A stretch of DNA of 7,366 nt from the NCBI GenBank assembly GCA_018700655.1, contig JABIUG010000045.1:1-7366 (forward strand). Direction: 5' to 3'. The notes beneath the pieces are model-generated. The model was not told the origin of the DNA. It saw nothing but the letters and a program-made list of their open reading frames with translations, and ran no database searches. The DNA comes from Rhodospirillaceae bacterium (lineage in GTDB: Bacteria; Pseudomonadota; Alphaproteobacteria; SP197). Every line of letters starts with the position of its first letter. Position 1 is the first letter of the stretch. This document shows positions 1-5,838 of the stretch, in pieces. The translations under genes were made by a program, and so were the position numbers.

Positions 1-1
1 A

Positions 2-148
2 TCTGCTCAGCTCCCCCGGCCCGTTCGATCGATCGTCGCCCGACTGCCGGACCGAGGCAACCGGCCGATGGGATACTTGCGAAGGCTACGCCAATCTCGG
101 ATGCTCCCTGAAGAGAACATGATGCAAACCGCAACGGAGCCGGCGTGA
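2..148 (+). other. open frame from the left edge, possible 3' end of an upstream gene
   Basis: This frame is open from base 2 to a TGA at 146-148. It contains in-frame ATGs at 68, 119 and 122, and a GAAGAG purine run (110-115) precedes the last two. From 119 it would encode a nine-residue peptide, MMQTATEPA. The stop overlaps the GTG start of the next gene as GTGA, the arrangement seen in translationally coupled genes. The roughly 48 visible residues are rich in Arg and Pro and match no family I recognise. All three + strand frames are open for at least 36 codons here, as expected in GC-rich DNA. It could be the tail of a real upstream gene, a short leader peptide, or chance. Confidence 0.2.
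136..139 (+). promoter_or_regulatory. ribosome binding site deciding a GTG start
   Basis: GGAG ends 5 nt before the GTG at 145. It supports GTG initiation there over the in-frame ATG at 157, which has no purine-rich site at a suitable distance. The site lies inside the short upstream open frame, as expected for overlapping, coupled translation. Confidence 0.5.
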
Positions 149-1005
149 GCAATACGATGAAGCAGGAGGCCGAAGTCGCCCGATGGGTGGCGCCGGTGTT
201 CGCCTGGCCGACCCTGGTGTTTACGCTTGCCGTGCTGGCGGGGCTGGTGGCGGCGACCTGGCTGGGCGCCGAACGCATCATCCCGCTGTGGCTGGCAGGC
301 GTCATGAACGGTGTCCTGTTATACGCGATCTATACGCCCCTCCATGACGCCAGCCACAATGCCATCATCCCCCGGCGCAAGAACTGGCTGTGGGTCAACG
401 CAGCCATTGGCATGGCCAGCGCCGCGCCGATCTTCATGTTCCATCACCACCACAAGAAATCCCACATCCAGCATCATGTGCTGACCAGTACAGTCGAGGA
501 CCCGGACCAGTACGGCTTCGTCGGCTTCTGGTCGGCCTTCCTGGTGAAGGTCCCGCTGACCATGCTGCACTACCTGAGCCCGCTGAGCCTGTGGCGTGAG
601 TGTCACCGCTTCAGGATGCCGCGCAGCGAGATCATCCTCACCATGAGCCTCTATTGTGTCTACGTCGCGGTGATCGCGGCCGTGCTGGCGATGGGCTACT
701 GGCTGGAGTTCCTCGCCCTGTGGCTGGTGCCCTGGTTCCTGGGCCACCACTTCACGCTGATGACCTTCGGCTGGGCACCCCACCAGGTCGATCAGGAGCA
801 GGGCCGTTACCGCGACACGCGGATTGCACTGTTCCCCGGCGGCGACATCCTGCTCCTGTGGCAGAACCTGCATCTCGTCCACCACATGCTGCCCATGGTG
901 CCGTTCTACAACTATCGCAAGCTCTTCACCGAGATCCGTCCCCACCTCGAAGCCCACAACGCGCGCATCGAAGGCCTTGTCCCAGGCAGCCCACCGCGGG
1001 GTTGA
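145..1005 (+). CDS. membrane di-iron fatty acid desaturase / carotenoid hydroxylase-like protein
   Basis: This is a 286-residue integral membrane oxygenase of the FA_desaturase superfamily, which uses a histidine-bound di-iron centre and O2 to desaturate or hydroxylate lipids. All three histidine boxes are visible: HDASH at 67-71, HIQHH at 107-111 (preceded by HHHH at 100-103 and followed by EDPD at 118-121), and HLVHH at 243-247. A further HH at 201-202 and an APH at 211-213 lie before the third box. Hydrophobic segments fall near residues 17-40, 46-64, 83-98, 163-184 and 187-208. The run from the APH through NLHLVHH to the MVPFYNY region recalls CrtR-type beta-carotene hydroxylases as much as acyl desaturases, so the substrate is open. 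The GTG start at 145 is chosen because GGAG (136-139) lies 5 nt upstream; ATG 157 is an in-frame alternative without such a site. The M24 gene follows 29 nt downstream on the same strand. No carotenoid genes are in view. Confidence 0.85.
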   Translation: MSNTMKQEAEVARWVAPVFAWPTLVFTLAVLAGLVAATWLGAERIIPLWLAGVMNGVLLYAIYTPLHDASHNAIIPRRKNWLWVNAAIGMASAAPIFMFHHHHKKSHIQHHVLTSTVEDPDQYGFVGFWSAFLVKVPLTMLHYLSPLSLWRECHRFRMPRSEIILTMSLYCVYVAVIAAVLAMGYWLEFLALWLVPWFLGHHFTLMTFGWAPHQVDQEQGRYRDTRIALFPGGDILLLWQNLHLVHHMLPMVPFYNYRKLFTEIRPHLEAHNARIEGLVPGSPPRG

Positions 1006-1034
1006 TTCCCGCCAGATTGAGAGACGTTACGGCC

Positions 1035-2237
1035 ATGAAAATCACCGATTACGAAGCCGGACTTGCCGCAACGGTCGGCGCCAGCGAGCTGGCCTTTGGC
1101 ATGGCGGAATATGAAACACGCCTTGCCGCCACCAGACAGGCCATGGGCGCCGCGGGGCTCGACACGCTGCTGGTCAGCCATATCTGCGATCTCAACTACC
1201 TCACCGGCTACGACACGCTGGGCGCCGAGATCTATGCCAGCCTGATCCTGCCGCGCGAGGGTGACCCGATCCTGCACACCATGACCGTGGAGATCCCCGC
1301 GGCGGTGACGACAACCTGGGTCACCGACCGGGTCTTTGCCAACTGGTACGATCCCGGAGGGATCGACGAACAGCTCTGCGCCCTGATCAAGGCACGTGGC
1401 CTCGATCGCGGGCGAATCGGCATCCAGCCCAAGCGCCTTGGCATGCGTGCCGATATGCCTGCCGCGCTGGCCCATCATCTGGGCGATGCAACCCTGATTG
1501 AAGCCAGCGATCTCATCGCCGAACTGCGCCTGATTAAATCAGCCGACGAGATCGCCTGCCTGCGCCGTGCGGCAAAGATCACCGCTGACGGCATCACGGC
1601 TTCGCTCGCCGCGATCAGGCCGGGCGCACTAGACAACGATATCTGCCGTGCCGGTTATGACGCCATGATCGGGGCCGGCGCCGACTTCCTTTCGATCCAG
1701 CCGATTGTCACCAGCGGCAAACGGGCCGGCAGCGGCCACCAGATGCACCGGCGCCAGGAAATTGCGCCCGGCGACACCGTCTTCATGGAATATGGCGGCT
1801 GCTACAAACGCTACACCTCACCGATGATGCGCTGCGCCGTTCTGGGCGAGCCCGACGACGAGATGCGCGGGCTCGAAGCCTGCGTTGATGCCACGGTCGA
1901 AGCGATCATCGCTGCCGCGCGTCCGGGCCGGATCGGCCATGATATTGCGACCGAAGCATCAAAAACCCATGCACCGATCGACGATCTGGTTTATTTTTCA
2001 GGGGCTTATGCTTACACCATCGGAGTCGGTTACCCGCCAACCTGGGCCGAGACGATCGGCTTCATCAGCTTCGGCAGCACGCTGGAGCTGAAACCCGGCA
2101 TGGCCTTCCACCTGCCGATCGCCATGCGTGTCCCCGGCCGTTATGGCGTCAGCCTGAGCGAAAGCATCGTGATCACCGACACCGGCTGCGAGGTCCTGAC
2201 CAACCTGCCGCGCAAGCTCACAGTGCTGGAAGGATAG
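1035..2237 (+). CDS. M24 family (creatinase/prolidase fold) hydrolase, DoeA (ectoine hydrolase)-like
   Basis: This 400-residue protein has the two-domain pita-bread layout: a creatinase N-terminal domain (about 27-160) and an M24 catalytic domain (about 170-388). The length suits ectoine hydrolases (DoeA/EutD) and creatinases. DoeA-like marks include EYGGCYKRYTSP (252-263), GVGYPPTWAE (330-339), SESIVIT (375-381) and the C-terminal LPRKLTV (391-397). Four of the five metal ligands of M24 peptidases are not conserved: E252 and P263 replace the two Asp, the GHG His region reads GVGYPP, and the first Glu region reads AFHLPIA; only E377 remains. H235 and H238 could be catalytic, as a His is in metal-independent creatinase. 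A C-N bond hydrolase acting on a small amide or cyclic amidine is more likely than a metallopeptidase. doeB, doeC and doeD are absent nearby, so ectoine is unproven. The start is ATG 1035, with only a weak purine stretch (GAGAG, 1019-1023) upstream. It probably shares a transcript with the desaturase gene. Confidence 0.85.
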   Translation: MKITDYEAGLAATVGASELAFGMAEYETRLAATRQAMGAAGLDTLLVSHICDLNYLTGYDTLGAEIYASLILPREGDPILHTMTVEIPAAVTTTWVTDRVFANWYDPGGIDEQLCALIKARGLDRGRIGIQPKRLGMRADMPAALAHHLGDATLIEASDLIAELRLIKSADEIACLRRAAKITADGITASLAAIRPGALDNDICRAGYDAMIGAGADFLSIQPIVTSGKRAGSGHQMHRRQEIAPGDTVFMEYGGCYKRYTSPMMRCAVLGEPDDEMRGLEACVDATVEAIIAAARPGRIGHDIATEASKTHAPIDDLVYFSGAYAYTIGVGYPPTWAETIGFISFGSTLELKPGMAFHLPIAMRVPGRYGVSLSESIVITDTGCEVLTNLPRKLTVLEG

Positions 2238-2251
2238 GCACGCCACCTAAC

Positions 2252-2284
2252 CCGTCATCACCCTACTTGATGGGGCGATGACGG
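2252..2284. terminator. hairpin in a convergent gap, possible bidirectional terminator
   Basis: CCGTCATC (2252-2259) pairs perfectly with GATGACGG (2277-2284). After one mismatch the stem continues for about five pairs, including one G-T wobble, around a 5-nt loop. It lies 14 nt after the M24 stop and 21 nt from the stop of the convergent FAD gene, the expected place for a shared terminator. No T-tract follows on either strand, so it is not a classical intrinsic terminator; it may only stabilise 3' ends. Confidence 0.45.
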
Positions 2285-2305
2285 TGGTTGAGAAGTGGTA
2301 GAGTT

Positions 2306-3652
2306 CTAGAACTCCACCCCGGCGCGCCAGGTTTTCCAGCGCAGGTAGGCGTTCGCGCCCAGTGAGGCGAAGGGTTCTGCTGGCAGGCGTTCGGGCTCCT
2401 CGAAAGCCAGCATGTCGGCGACCATGGGATGGTTGCCGCCCCCGGCAAGTTCGGCCGCAAGCATGCCCGATAGCGTCCCCTTGGCAATGCCGACACCATT
2501 CTGGCAGCAGGCGCTGAAAAGACCGGGCTTCTGCTCACCGAACGCCGGAACACCGTTTCTCGAGAGGCACAACCGACCACCCCAGCGATGTTCCATCGTG
2601 ACGTCGGCAAGCATTGGGAACCTTGCGGCAAAGCTGCGGTCGTGGCCGCGCGCGACCGTTGCCATGCGCCGCTGGCCGACTTCCATCGAAGCATCATAGG
2701 TAAAGCGGTTGCGGATCAGGATGCGGTCACCGCCGGTACCGCTGATCCGGCGCACCGTGGTGCCCTGGGCATGGGACGGCGTTGCGCCCCAACGCGGCTC
2801 GCCACCCAGCGTCCGGACCTCACTATCGCTCAGCGCCCGGGTGAGTGATGCATAGGTGAAGATATGCATCAGGCGACGCTCGAACAGGCCGAAGCTGTTG
2901 GCATGGCCATTGACCGTCAGCACCACGCGCGGCGCGGTGACGGAGCCCTGTGGCGTCGTCGCGCGCCAGTCGGGACCCAGCCGTTCCAGCCCGGTGACCG
3001 GGCTTTCCTCAAACAACTCGACACCGCCACGCACAAGGCCATCGGCCATGCCACGCACGAACAGGGCTGGCTGGATCATCACGGTGCCGGGCGCAAAGAT
3101 ACCGCCGCAGAAGAATTCACTGCCGGTGATGTTGCGCATGGCATCGGCATCAAGCAGCCGGTGGTCTTCACCCAGACGCCCAAGGTGTGCAGCAAAGCTC
3201 TCGTTCTGGCGCTGGCCCTGCTCGGTCGTTGCAGCGTTGATCTTGCCTGCAGGATCGAAGGCTTCGCGCGGCAGGCCGTGTTCCTCGACCGCCTCACGGG
3301 CAAAACCGATCGCCGCCCGGTTCATCGCAATCTGGCGTTGGTCCTTCTCCAGGCCACCGGCATAGCCTTCCGCAGAGATGTCATGGGGCAGATCGATCAT
3401 GAACCCGGCATTACGTCCGGCAGGGCCGGTGCCGACCCTGACGGCATCCAGCAGCACGATACGTTCGCTTGCGCGAAGCTGTGACAACCGTCGCGCTGCC
3501 GCCAGCCCGGCAAACCCGGCGCCGATCACCAGCCAGTCGGCCGTGATGTTCTCCTCACACACACGGGGCGGCGGCGGGGCTTCCAACAGCGCGTTCCAGC
3601 CGCTGAGGCCAGGATCGCGCGGCAGGCGTTTGACCTTGATCGCGTTATCCAT
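2306..3652 (-). CDS. FAD-dependent oxidoreductase, DAO family (PuuB-like amine/amino acid oxidase)
   Basis: This 448-residue flavoprotein is expected to oxidise an amine or amino-acid C-N bond, as DadA, glycine oxidase and gamma-glutamylputrescine oxidase (PuuB) do. It has an N-terminal Rossmann motif, LVIGAGFAGLAAARRL (41-56), with an acidic residue ending the second strand (D69 in VLLDA) for the FAD ribose. AGRNAGFMIDLPHD (78-91) is the flavin-contacting loop typical of the PuuB-like branch. Also visible are GTVMIQPALFVRG (189-201), RRISGTGGDRILIRNRF (301-317), MEHRWGGRLCLS (353-364) and the C-terminal flavin motif SACCQNGVGIAKGT (380-393). There is no signal peptide or membrane anchor, so it should be cytoplasmic. 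The length is normal for the family and the gene looks intact. The ATG at 3652-3650 shares its A with the TGA of the comM remnant (TGATG), and no good Shine-Dalgarno is visible, so translation is probably coupled to the upstream fragment. The substrate cannot be read from the sequence. Confidence 0.9.
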   Translation of the reverse strand: MDNAIKVKRLPRDPGLSGWNALLEAPPPPRVCEENITADWLVIGAGFAGLAAARRLSQLRASERIVLLDAVRVGTGPAGRNAGFMIDLPHDISAEGYAGGLEKDQRQIAMNRAAIGFAREAVEEHGLPREAFDPAGKINAATTEQGQRQNESFAAHLGRLGEDHRLLDADAMRNITGSEFFCGGIFAPGTVMIQPALFVRGMADGLVRGGVELFEESPVTGLERLGPDWRATTPQGSVTAPRVVLTVNGHANSFGLFERRLMHIFTYASLTRALSDSEVRTLGGEPRWGATPSHAQGTTVRRISGTGGDRILIRNRFTYDASMEVGQRRMATVARGHDRSFAARFPMLADVTMEHRWGGRLCLSRNGVPAFGEQKPGLFSACCQNGVGIAKGTLSGMLAAELAGGGNHPMVADMLAFEEPERLPAEPFASLGANAYLRWKTWRAGVEF

Positions 3653-4137
3653 CAGCGCACGAGCGCGATGCGCCGGTAACCCAACGCCTCTGCAAGGTGA
3701 GAGCGTCCGACGTGCTCAGCACCGGCAAGATCGGCAATCGTTCGGGCGACCTTCTGGACGCGATGCCAGCCACGCGCGGAGAGCTTGAGCCGTTCGGCGG
3801 CCTGGGTCAGCAGGGCATGGCCGTCGGCATCCAGACCAGCGACCGATTCCAGCAGCTCACCTTCCGCGCGGGCATTGACGTGGACGCCGGGATGCCCGGC
3901 ATAACGCTCGGTCTGGATCGCGCGGGCGACTTCAACCCGTGCGGCGACAGCGGCAGAACCCTCGGCCGGAGGCGGCAGGGCGAGATCAGCGGCGGCGACC
4001 TCGGGCACGTCGACGTGAAGATCGATGCGGTCGAACATCGGACCCGAGACCCGCACCTGATAATCTGCAGCGCAGCGCGGCGCACGCGTGCAGGCACGCG
4101 CGGGATCGGCAAGACAGGCGCCCAGGCAACGATACAG
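3652..4137 (-). pseudogene. comM: truncated comM / YifB (Mg-chelatase-like AAA+ protein), C-terminal fragment
   Basis: Reading the - strand from about 4137 to the TGA at 3654-3652, the protein is clearly the C-terminal part of a ComM-type AAA+ ATPase, which drives branch migration during natural transformation. Recognisable pieces are LADPARAC followed by CAADYQ, then SGPMFDRIDLHVDVPEV, then LSARGWHRVQKVARTIADL and the terminal HLAEALGYRR, matching the Mg_chelatase_C region. Intact ComM is about 500 residues; only about 160 remain. The Lon-like N-terminal domain and the Walker A and B ATPase core are missing. Upstream of LADP the expected NPCRCGY stretch is degraded to RCLGAC, and an in-frame TAA closes the frame at 4140-4138. 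The longest intact reading begins with GTG at 4056 (134 residues), just before the SGP motif. The 3' end is complete and its stop overlaps the start of the FAD gene. A remnant left by a deletion or rearrangement is the simplest reading; a retained short peptide serving translational coupling is possible. Confidence 0.8.
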
Positions 4138-4245
4138 TTACCGGCTCCGAGCGAGGGAACGACCTTGCCGGCCGGGAGCTACGTTCTGGTTCTGGATGCG
4201 ATCGATGAGCAGAGCTGGCAAGGCACAGGCACACTGGCTAAGTAA
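4114..4245 (+). other. unassigned protein-like tail next to the comM breakpoint
   Basis: On the + strand an open frame ends at TAA 4243-4245. Its last part reads TGAQATIQLPAPSEG and then TTLPAGSYVLVLDAID, closing with QGTGTLAK. The alternating hydrophobic pattern after LPAG looks like a beta-strand of an Ig-like or extracellular domain rather than random sequence. Further upstream the same frame is antisense to the comM remnant and is not credible as protein. It may be the 3' scrap of a gene joined to comM at the breakpoint, or a chance reading. I recognise no family. Confidence 0.15.
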
Positions 4246-4287
4246 CCCAGGCTGTGGCCAAGCGCACCGGCTTGACCACAGCCTGGG
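4246..4287. terminator. strong stem-loop after the permease gene
   Basis: CCCAGGCTGTGG (4246-4257) is perfectly complementary to CCACAGCCTGGG (4276-4287). After a 1x1 mismatch five more pairs follow (CAAGC, 4259-4263, with GCTTG, 4270-4274) around a 6-nt loop. It begins 8 nt after the permease stop codon (TGA at 4298-4296, - strand) and directly follows the TAA at 4243-4245 on the + strand. No long T-run flanks it on either side, so either it terminates without a classical U-tract or it protects the 3' end of the permease mRNA. Confidence 0.55.
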
Positions 4288-4295
4288 CGACATAC

Positions 4296-5588
4296 TCAGC
4301 CCAGCCAGACGTATTTGGCAACGAAAAGGGCTGCCAGGATCAGCACGGCGGGTTTGGCTTCGCCGAAGCGGCCCGAGAGCAGCTTGATTGCGGCATAGCT
4401 GATGAACCCGAGCGCCAGGCCATCGGTGATTGAAAAGGTGAACGGCATCGCCATCGCCAGCACGACCGCCGGGACATATTCCGTGACGTCTTCCCAATCG
4501 ACCTCGGTGATCCCCTGGGTCATCAGACAGGCGACAAAGAGCAGCGCCGGAGCCGTGGCGTAGCCGGGTACGGTGTTGGCCAGGGGCGACAGGAAAAGCG
4601 CCAGCAGGAACAGGATTGCCACCACGACGGCGGTCAGTCCGGTGCGGCCTCCGGCACGCACGCCCGCAGCACTTTCAATGTAGCAGGTAACCGGCGAGGT
4701 ACCCGCTGCCGCACCGATCACGGTGGCGGTGGAATCGGCGACCAGGGCGCGTTTCAAACGGGGCAGCTTGCCGTCCTTGTCGAGTAGTCCGGCGCGATGG
4801 GCGACGCCGACAAGGGTGCCGGTCGTGTCGAACAGATCAGTGAACAGGAAGGCAAAGATGATGCCGACCAGCGCCAGATCAAGCGCACCGCCGATATCAA
4901 GCTGGAACATCACCGTGCCGGGATCAGGCGGAGCAGACGCCACGCCCTGGAACTCGCTGACCCCGAGAACAATGCCCGCCACGGTCGTGACCAGAATGCC
5001 CAGGATGATGGCGCCTGGAATCTTCAGGGCATCAAGCGCGGCAATCAGGATGAAGCCGATTACCGCCAGGATCACGGTCCACTGGGTGATGTCGCCCAGA
5101 CCAACCAGGGTTGCCGGATTATCGACCACCAGGCCGGCATTTTTCATCGCGATGATGCCGAGGAAAAGACCGATGCCCGCACCGGTCGCCATCTTCAGCG
5201 AGCGCGGAATCGCGTTGATGATCCACTCGCGAATGGGAAGCACGGAGATGATGACGAAGAGCACGCCCGAGATAAACACCATGCCCAGCGCGATCTGCCA
5301 GGAATGGCCCATGCCGAGCACGACGCCATAAGTGAAGAAGGCATTGAGCCCCATGCCCGGCGCCATCGCGATGGGGTAGTTGGCCCAGAAACCCATGATC
5401 GCCGTGCCGATCGCTGCCGCCAGGCAGGTCGCGACAAAGACGCCGCCGAAGTCCATGCCGGCATCCGACAGGATCAGCGGATTGACGAAAATGATGTAGG
5501 CCATCGTCAGGAAGGTCGTCACGCCGGCTATCACCTCGCGGCGCACCGTCGTTCCGTTTTCTTCCAGCTTGAAATAGTTGTTCAACAT
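4296..5588 (-). CDS. NCS2 family nucleobase (purine) permease, AzgA/GhxP type
   Basis: This 430-residue inner-membrane transporter belongs to the AzgA-like (COG2252) branch of the nucleobase:cation symporters, which imports adenine, guanine or hypoxanthine with protons. Its hallmarks run in order: TTFLTMAYIIFVNPLIL (24-40), FWANYPIAMAPGMGLNAFF (67-85), FLFTDLFDTTGTLVGVA (247-263), VADSTATVIGAAAGTSPVTC (283-302) followed by IESAAGVRAGGRTGL (304-318), and MPFTFSITDGLALGFISYA (381-399). Hydrophobic helices fill nearly the whole length, and the size is normal for the family. The ATG at 5588 is chosen because MLNNYFKLEENGTTVRREVIAG is the usual AzgA beginning; the frame stays open upstream to 5762 but that extension is not membrane-protein-like. 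A G-rich stretch 10-14 nt upstream (complement of 5599-5603) may be the ribosome binding site and lies in a small UACAC/GUGUA hairpin loop. The gene is divergent from the 2OG oxygenase. Which base it carries cannot be decided here. Confidence 0.9.
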   Translation of the reverse strand: MLNNYFKLEENGTTVRREVIAGVTTFLTMAYIIFVNPLILSDAGMDFGGVFVATCLAAAIGTAIMGFWANYPIAMAPGMGLNAFFTYGVVLGMGHSWQIALGMVFISGVLFVIISVLPIREWIINAIPRSLKMATGAGIGLFLGIIAMKNAGLVVDNPATLVGLGDITQWTVILAVIGFILIAALDALKIPGAIILGILVTTVAGIVLGVSEFQGVASAPPDPGTVMFQLDIGGALDLALVGIIFAFLFTDLFDTTGTLVGVAHRAGLLDKDGKLPRLKRALVADSTATVIGAAAGTSPVTCYIESAAGVRAGGRTGLTAVVVAILFLLALFLSPLANTVPGYATAPALLFVACLMTQGITEVDWEDVTEYVPAVVLAMAMPFTFSITDGLALGFISYAAIKLLSGRFGEAKPAVLILAALFVAKYVWLG

Positions 5589-5720
5589 CCCCGTACACCC
5601 CCGTGTATTGGAGCGAACCTCGCCCCAACTCCATACTTCGGATCGTAGATTATCAGCGCCTGCAGAGCCTGGCTCCCCCGCCCGATCGGTCGCTGTTGAT
5701 AACTCGTCTGAAGGCCATGG

Positions 5721-5739
5721 CTTGACCTCAGGGTTCAAG
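5721..5739. promoter_or_regulatory. inverted repeat CTTGA-N9-TCAAG, possible operator
   Basis: Perfect 5-bp half-sites lie at 5721-5725 and 5735-5739, a 19-bp dyad covering the -35 box and part of the spacer of the predicted oxygenase promoter. A dimeric regulator bound here could block or recruit polymerase. No regulator gene is in the window, so this rests on position and symmetry only. Confidence 0.3.
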
Positions 5740-5750
5740 CTCCCGATATT
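5722..5750 (+). promoter_or_regulatory. sigma-70-type promoter for the 2OG oxygenase gene
   Basis: The -35 TTGACC (5722-5727, five of six consensus bases) and -10 GATATT (5745-5750, four of six) are separated by the ideal 17 nt. Transcription would start near 5757, giving a leader of about 80 nt before the ATG at 5839. This is the best promoter match I found in the 250-nt divergent gap. A GATAAT on the opposite strand (complement of 5649-5654) could serve the permease but has no matching -35. Confidence 0.45.
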
Positions 5751-5757
5751 CGGGGCA

Positions 5758-5774
5758 GCCAACTGGCACTTGGC
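5758..5774. promoter_or_regulatory. inverted repeat GCCAA-N7-TTGGC, possible operator
   Basis: Perfect 5-bp half-sites at 5758-5762 and 5770-5774 form a 17-bp dyad about 8 nt downstream of the predicted -10 box, at the expected transcription start. That is a typical repressor position for a LacI- or GntR-like dimer. It is also a short palindrome that could arise by chance, and no cognate regulator is present. Confidence 0.3.
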
Positions 5775-5791
5775 ATTCTCTCAAGGGCCCA

Positions 5792-5816
5792 GCGCCTGCC
5801 GCATTCACGGCAGCGC
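5792..5816 (+). other. leader hairpin upstream of the 2OG oxygenase ribosome binding site
   Basis: CTGCCG (5796-5801) pairs with CGGCAG (5808-5813) around a 6-nt loop. With one bulged C (5795), GCG (5792-5794) extends the stem by pairing with CGC (5814-5816). It ends 9 nt before the Shine-Dalgarno and leaves it free, so it may stabilise the leader rather than block translation. Confidence 0.3.
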
Positions 5817-5825
5817 AAGCAGGAC

Positions 5826-5832
5826 AGGAGGG
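5826..5832 (+). promoter_or_regulatory. strong ribosome binding site fixing the 2OG oxygenase start
   Basis: AGGAGGG lies 6 nt before ATG 5839 and is the strongest Shine-Dalgarno seen in the window. It fixes the start at 5839 although the frame is open back to 5578. Confidence 0.8.
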
Positions 5833-5838
5833 AAAACT

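Noticed and set aside
77..105. Promoter-like TTGCGA/GATGCT pair before the desaturase
   Set aside because: Only four and three consensus bases match, so it is too weak to list; the real promoter may lie left of the window.
319..957. A 212-codon - strand open frame inside the desaturase gene
   Set aside because: It is antisense to a gene with all three histidine boxes, is rich in His, Gln and Arg, and resembles no family; long shadow frames are expected in GC-rich DNA.
600..1034. Upstream in-frame extension of the M24 gene
   Set aside because: It overlaps the desaturase in another frame and reads as a Pro/Arg-rich shadow; M24 homology starts just after ATG 1035.
1035..2237. Firm naming of the M24 gene as doeA in an ectoine degradation operon
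   Set aside because: Sequence marks are DoeA-like, but none of the partner genes is present, so no symbol was assigned.
2864..3484. + strand open frames across the FAD oxidoreductase
   Set aside because: They are antisense to a full-length, motif-complete flavoprotein and show no recognisable domain.
4797..5648. A 283-codon + strand frame inside the permease gene
   Set aside because: It is a very polar Asp/Arg/His-rich shadow of a hydrophobic membrane protein read on the opposite strand.
5589..5762. A 58-residue N-terminal extension of the permease
   Set aside because: The extension is not hydrophobic, lies in the divergent control region, and the family's usual N-terminus begins at the ATG ending at 5588.
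5578..5838. Upstream extension of the 2OG oxygenase frame
   Set aside because: AGGAGGG directly before ATG 5839 and the family-typical MIDISPL beginning fix the start at 5839.
5589..5838. Purine riboswitch upstream of the permease
   Set aside because: I could not find the three-way-junction core or its conserved loop sequences on the permease strand.
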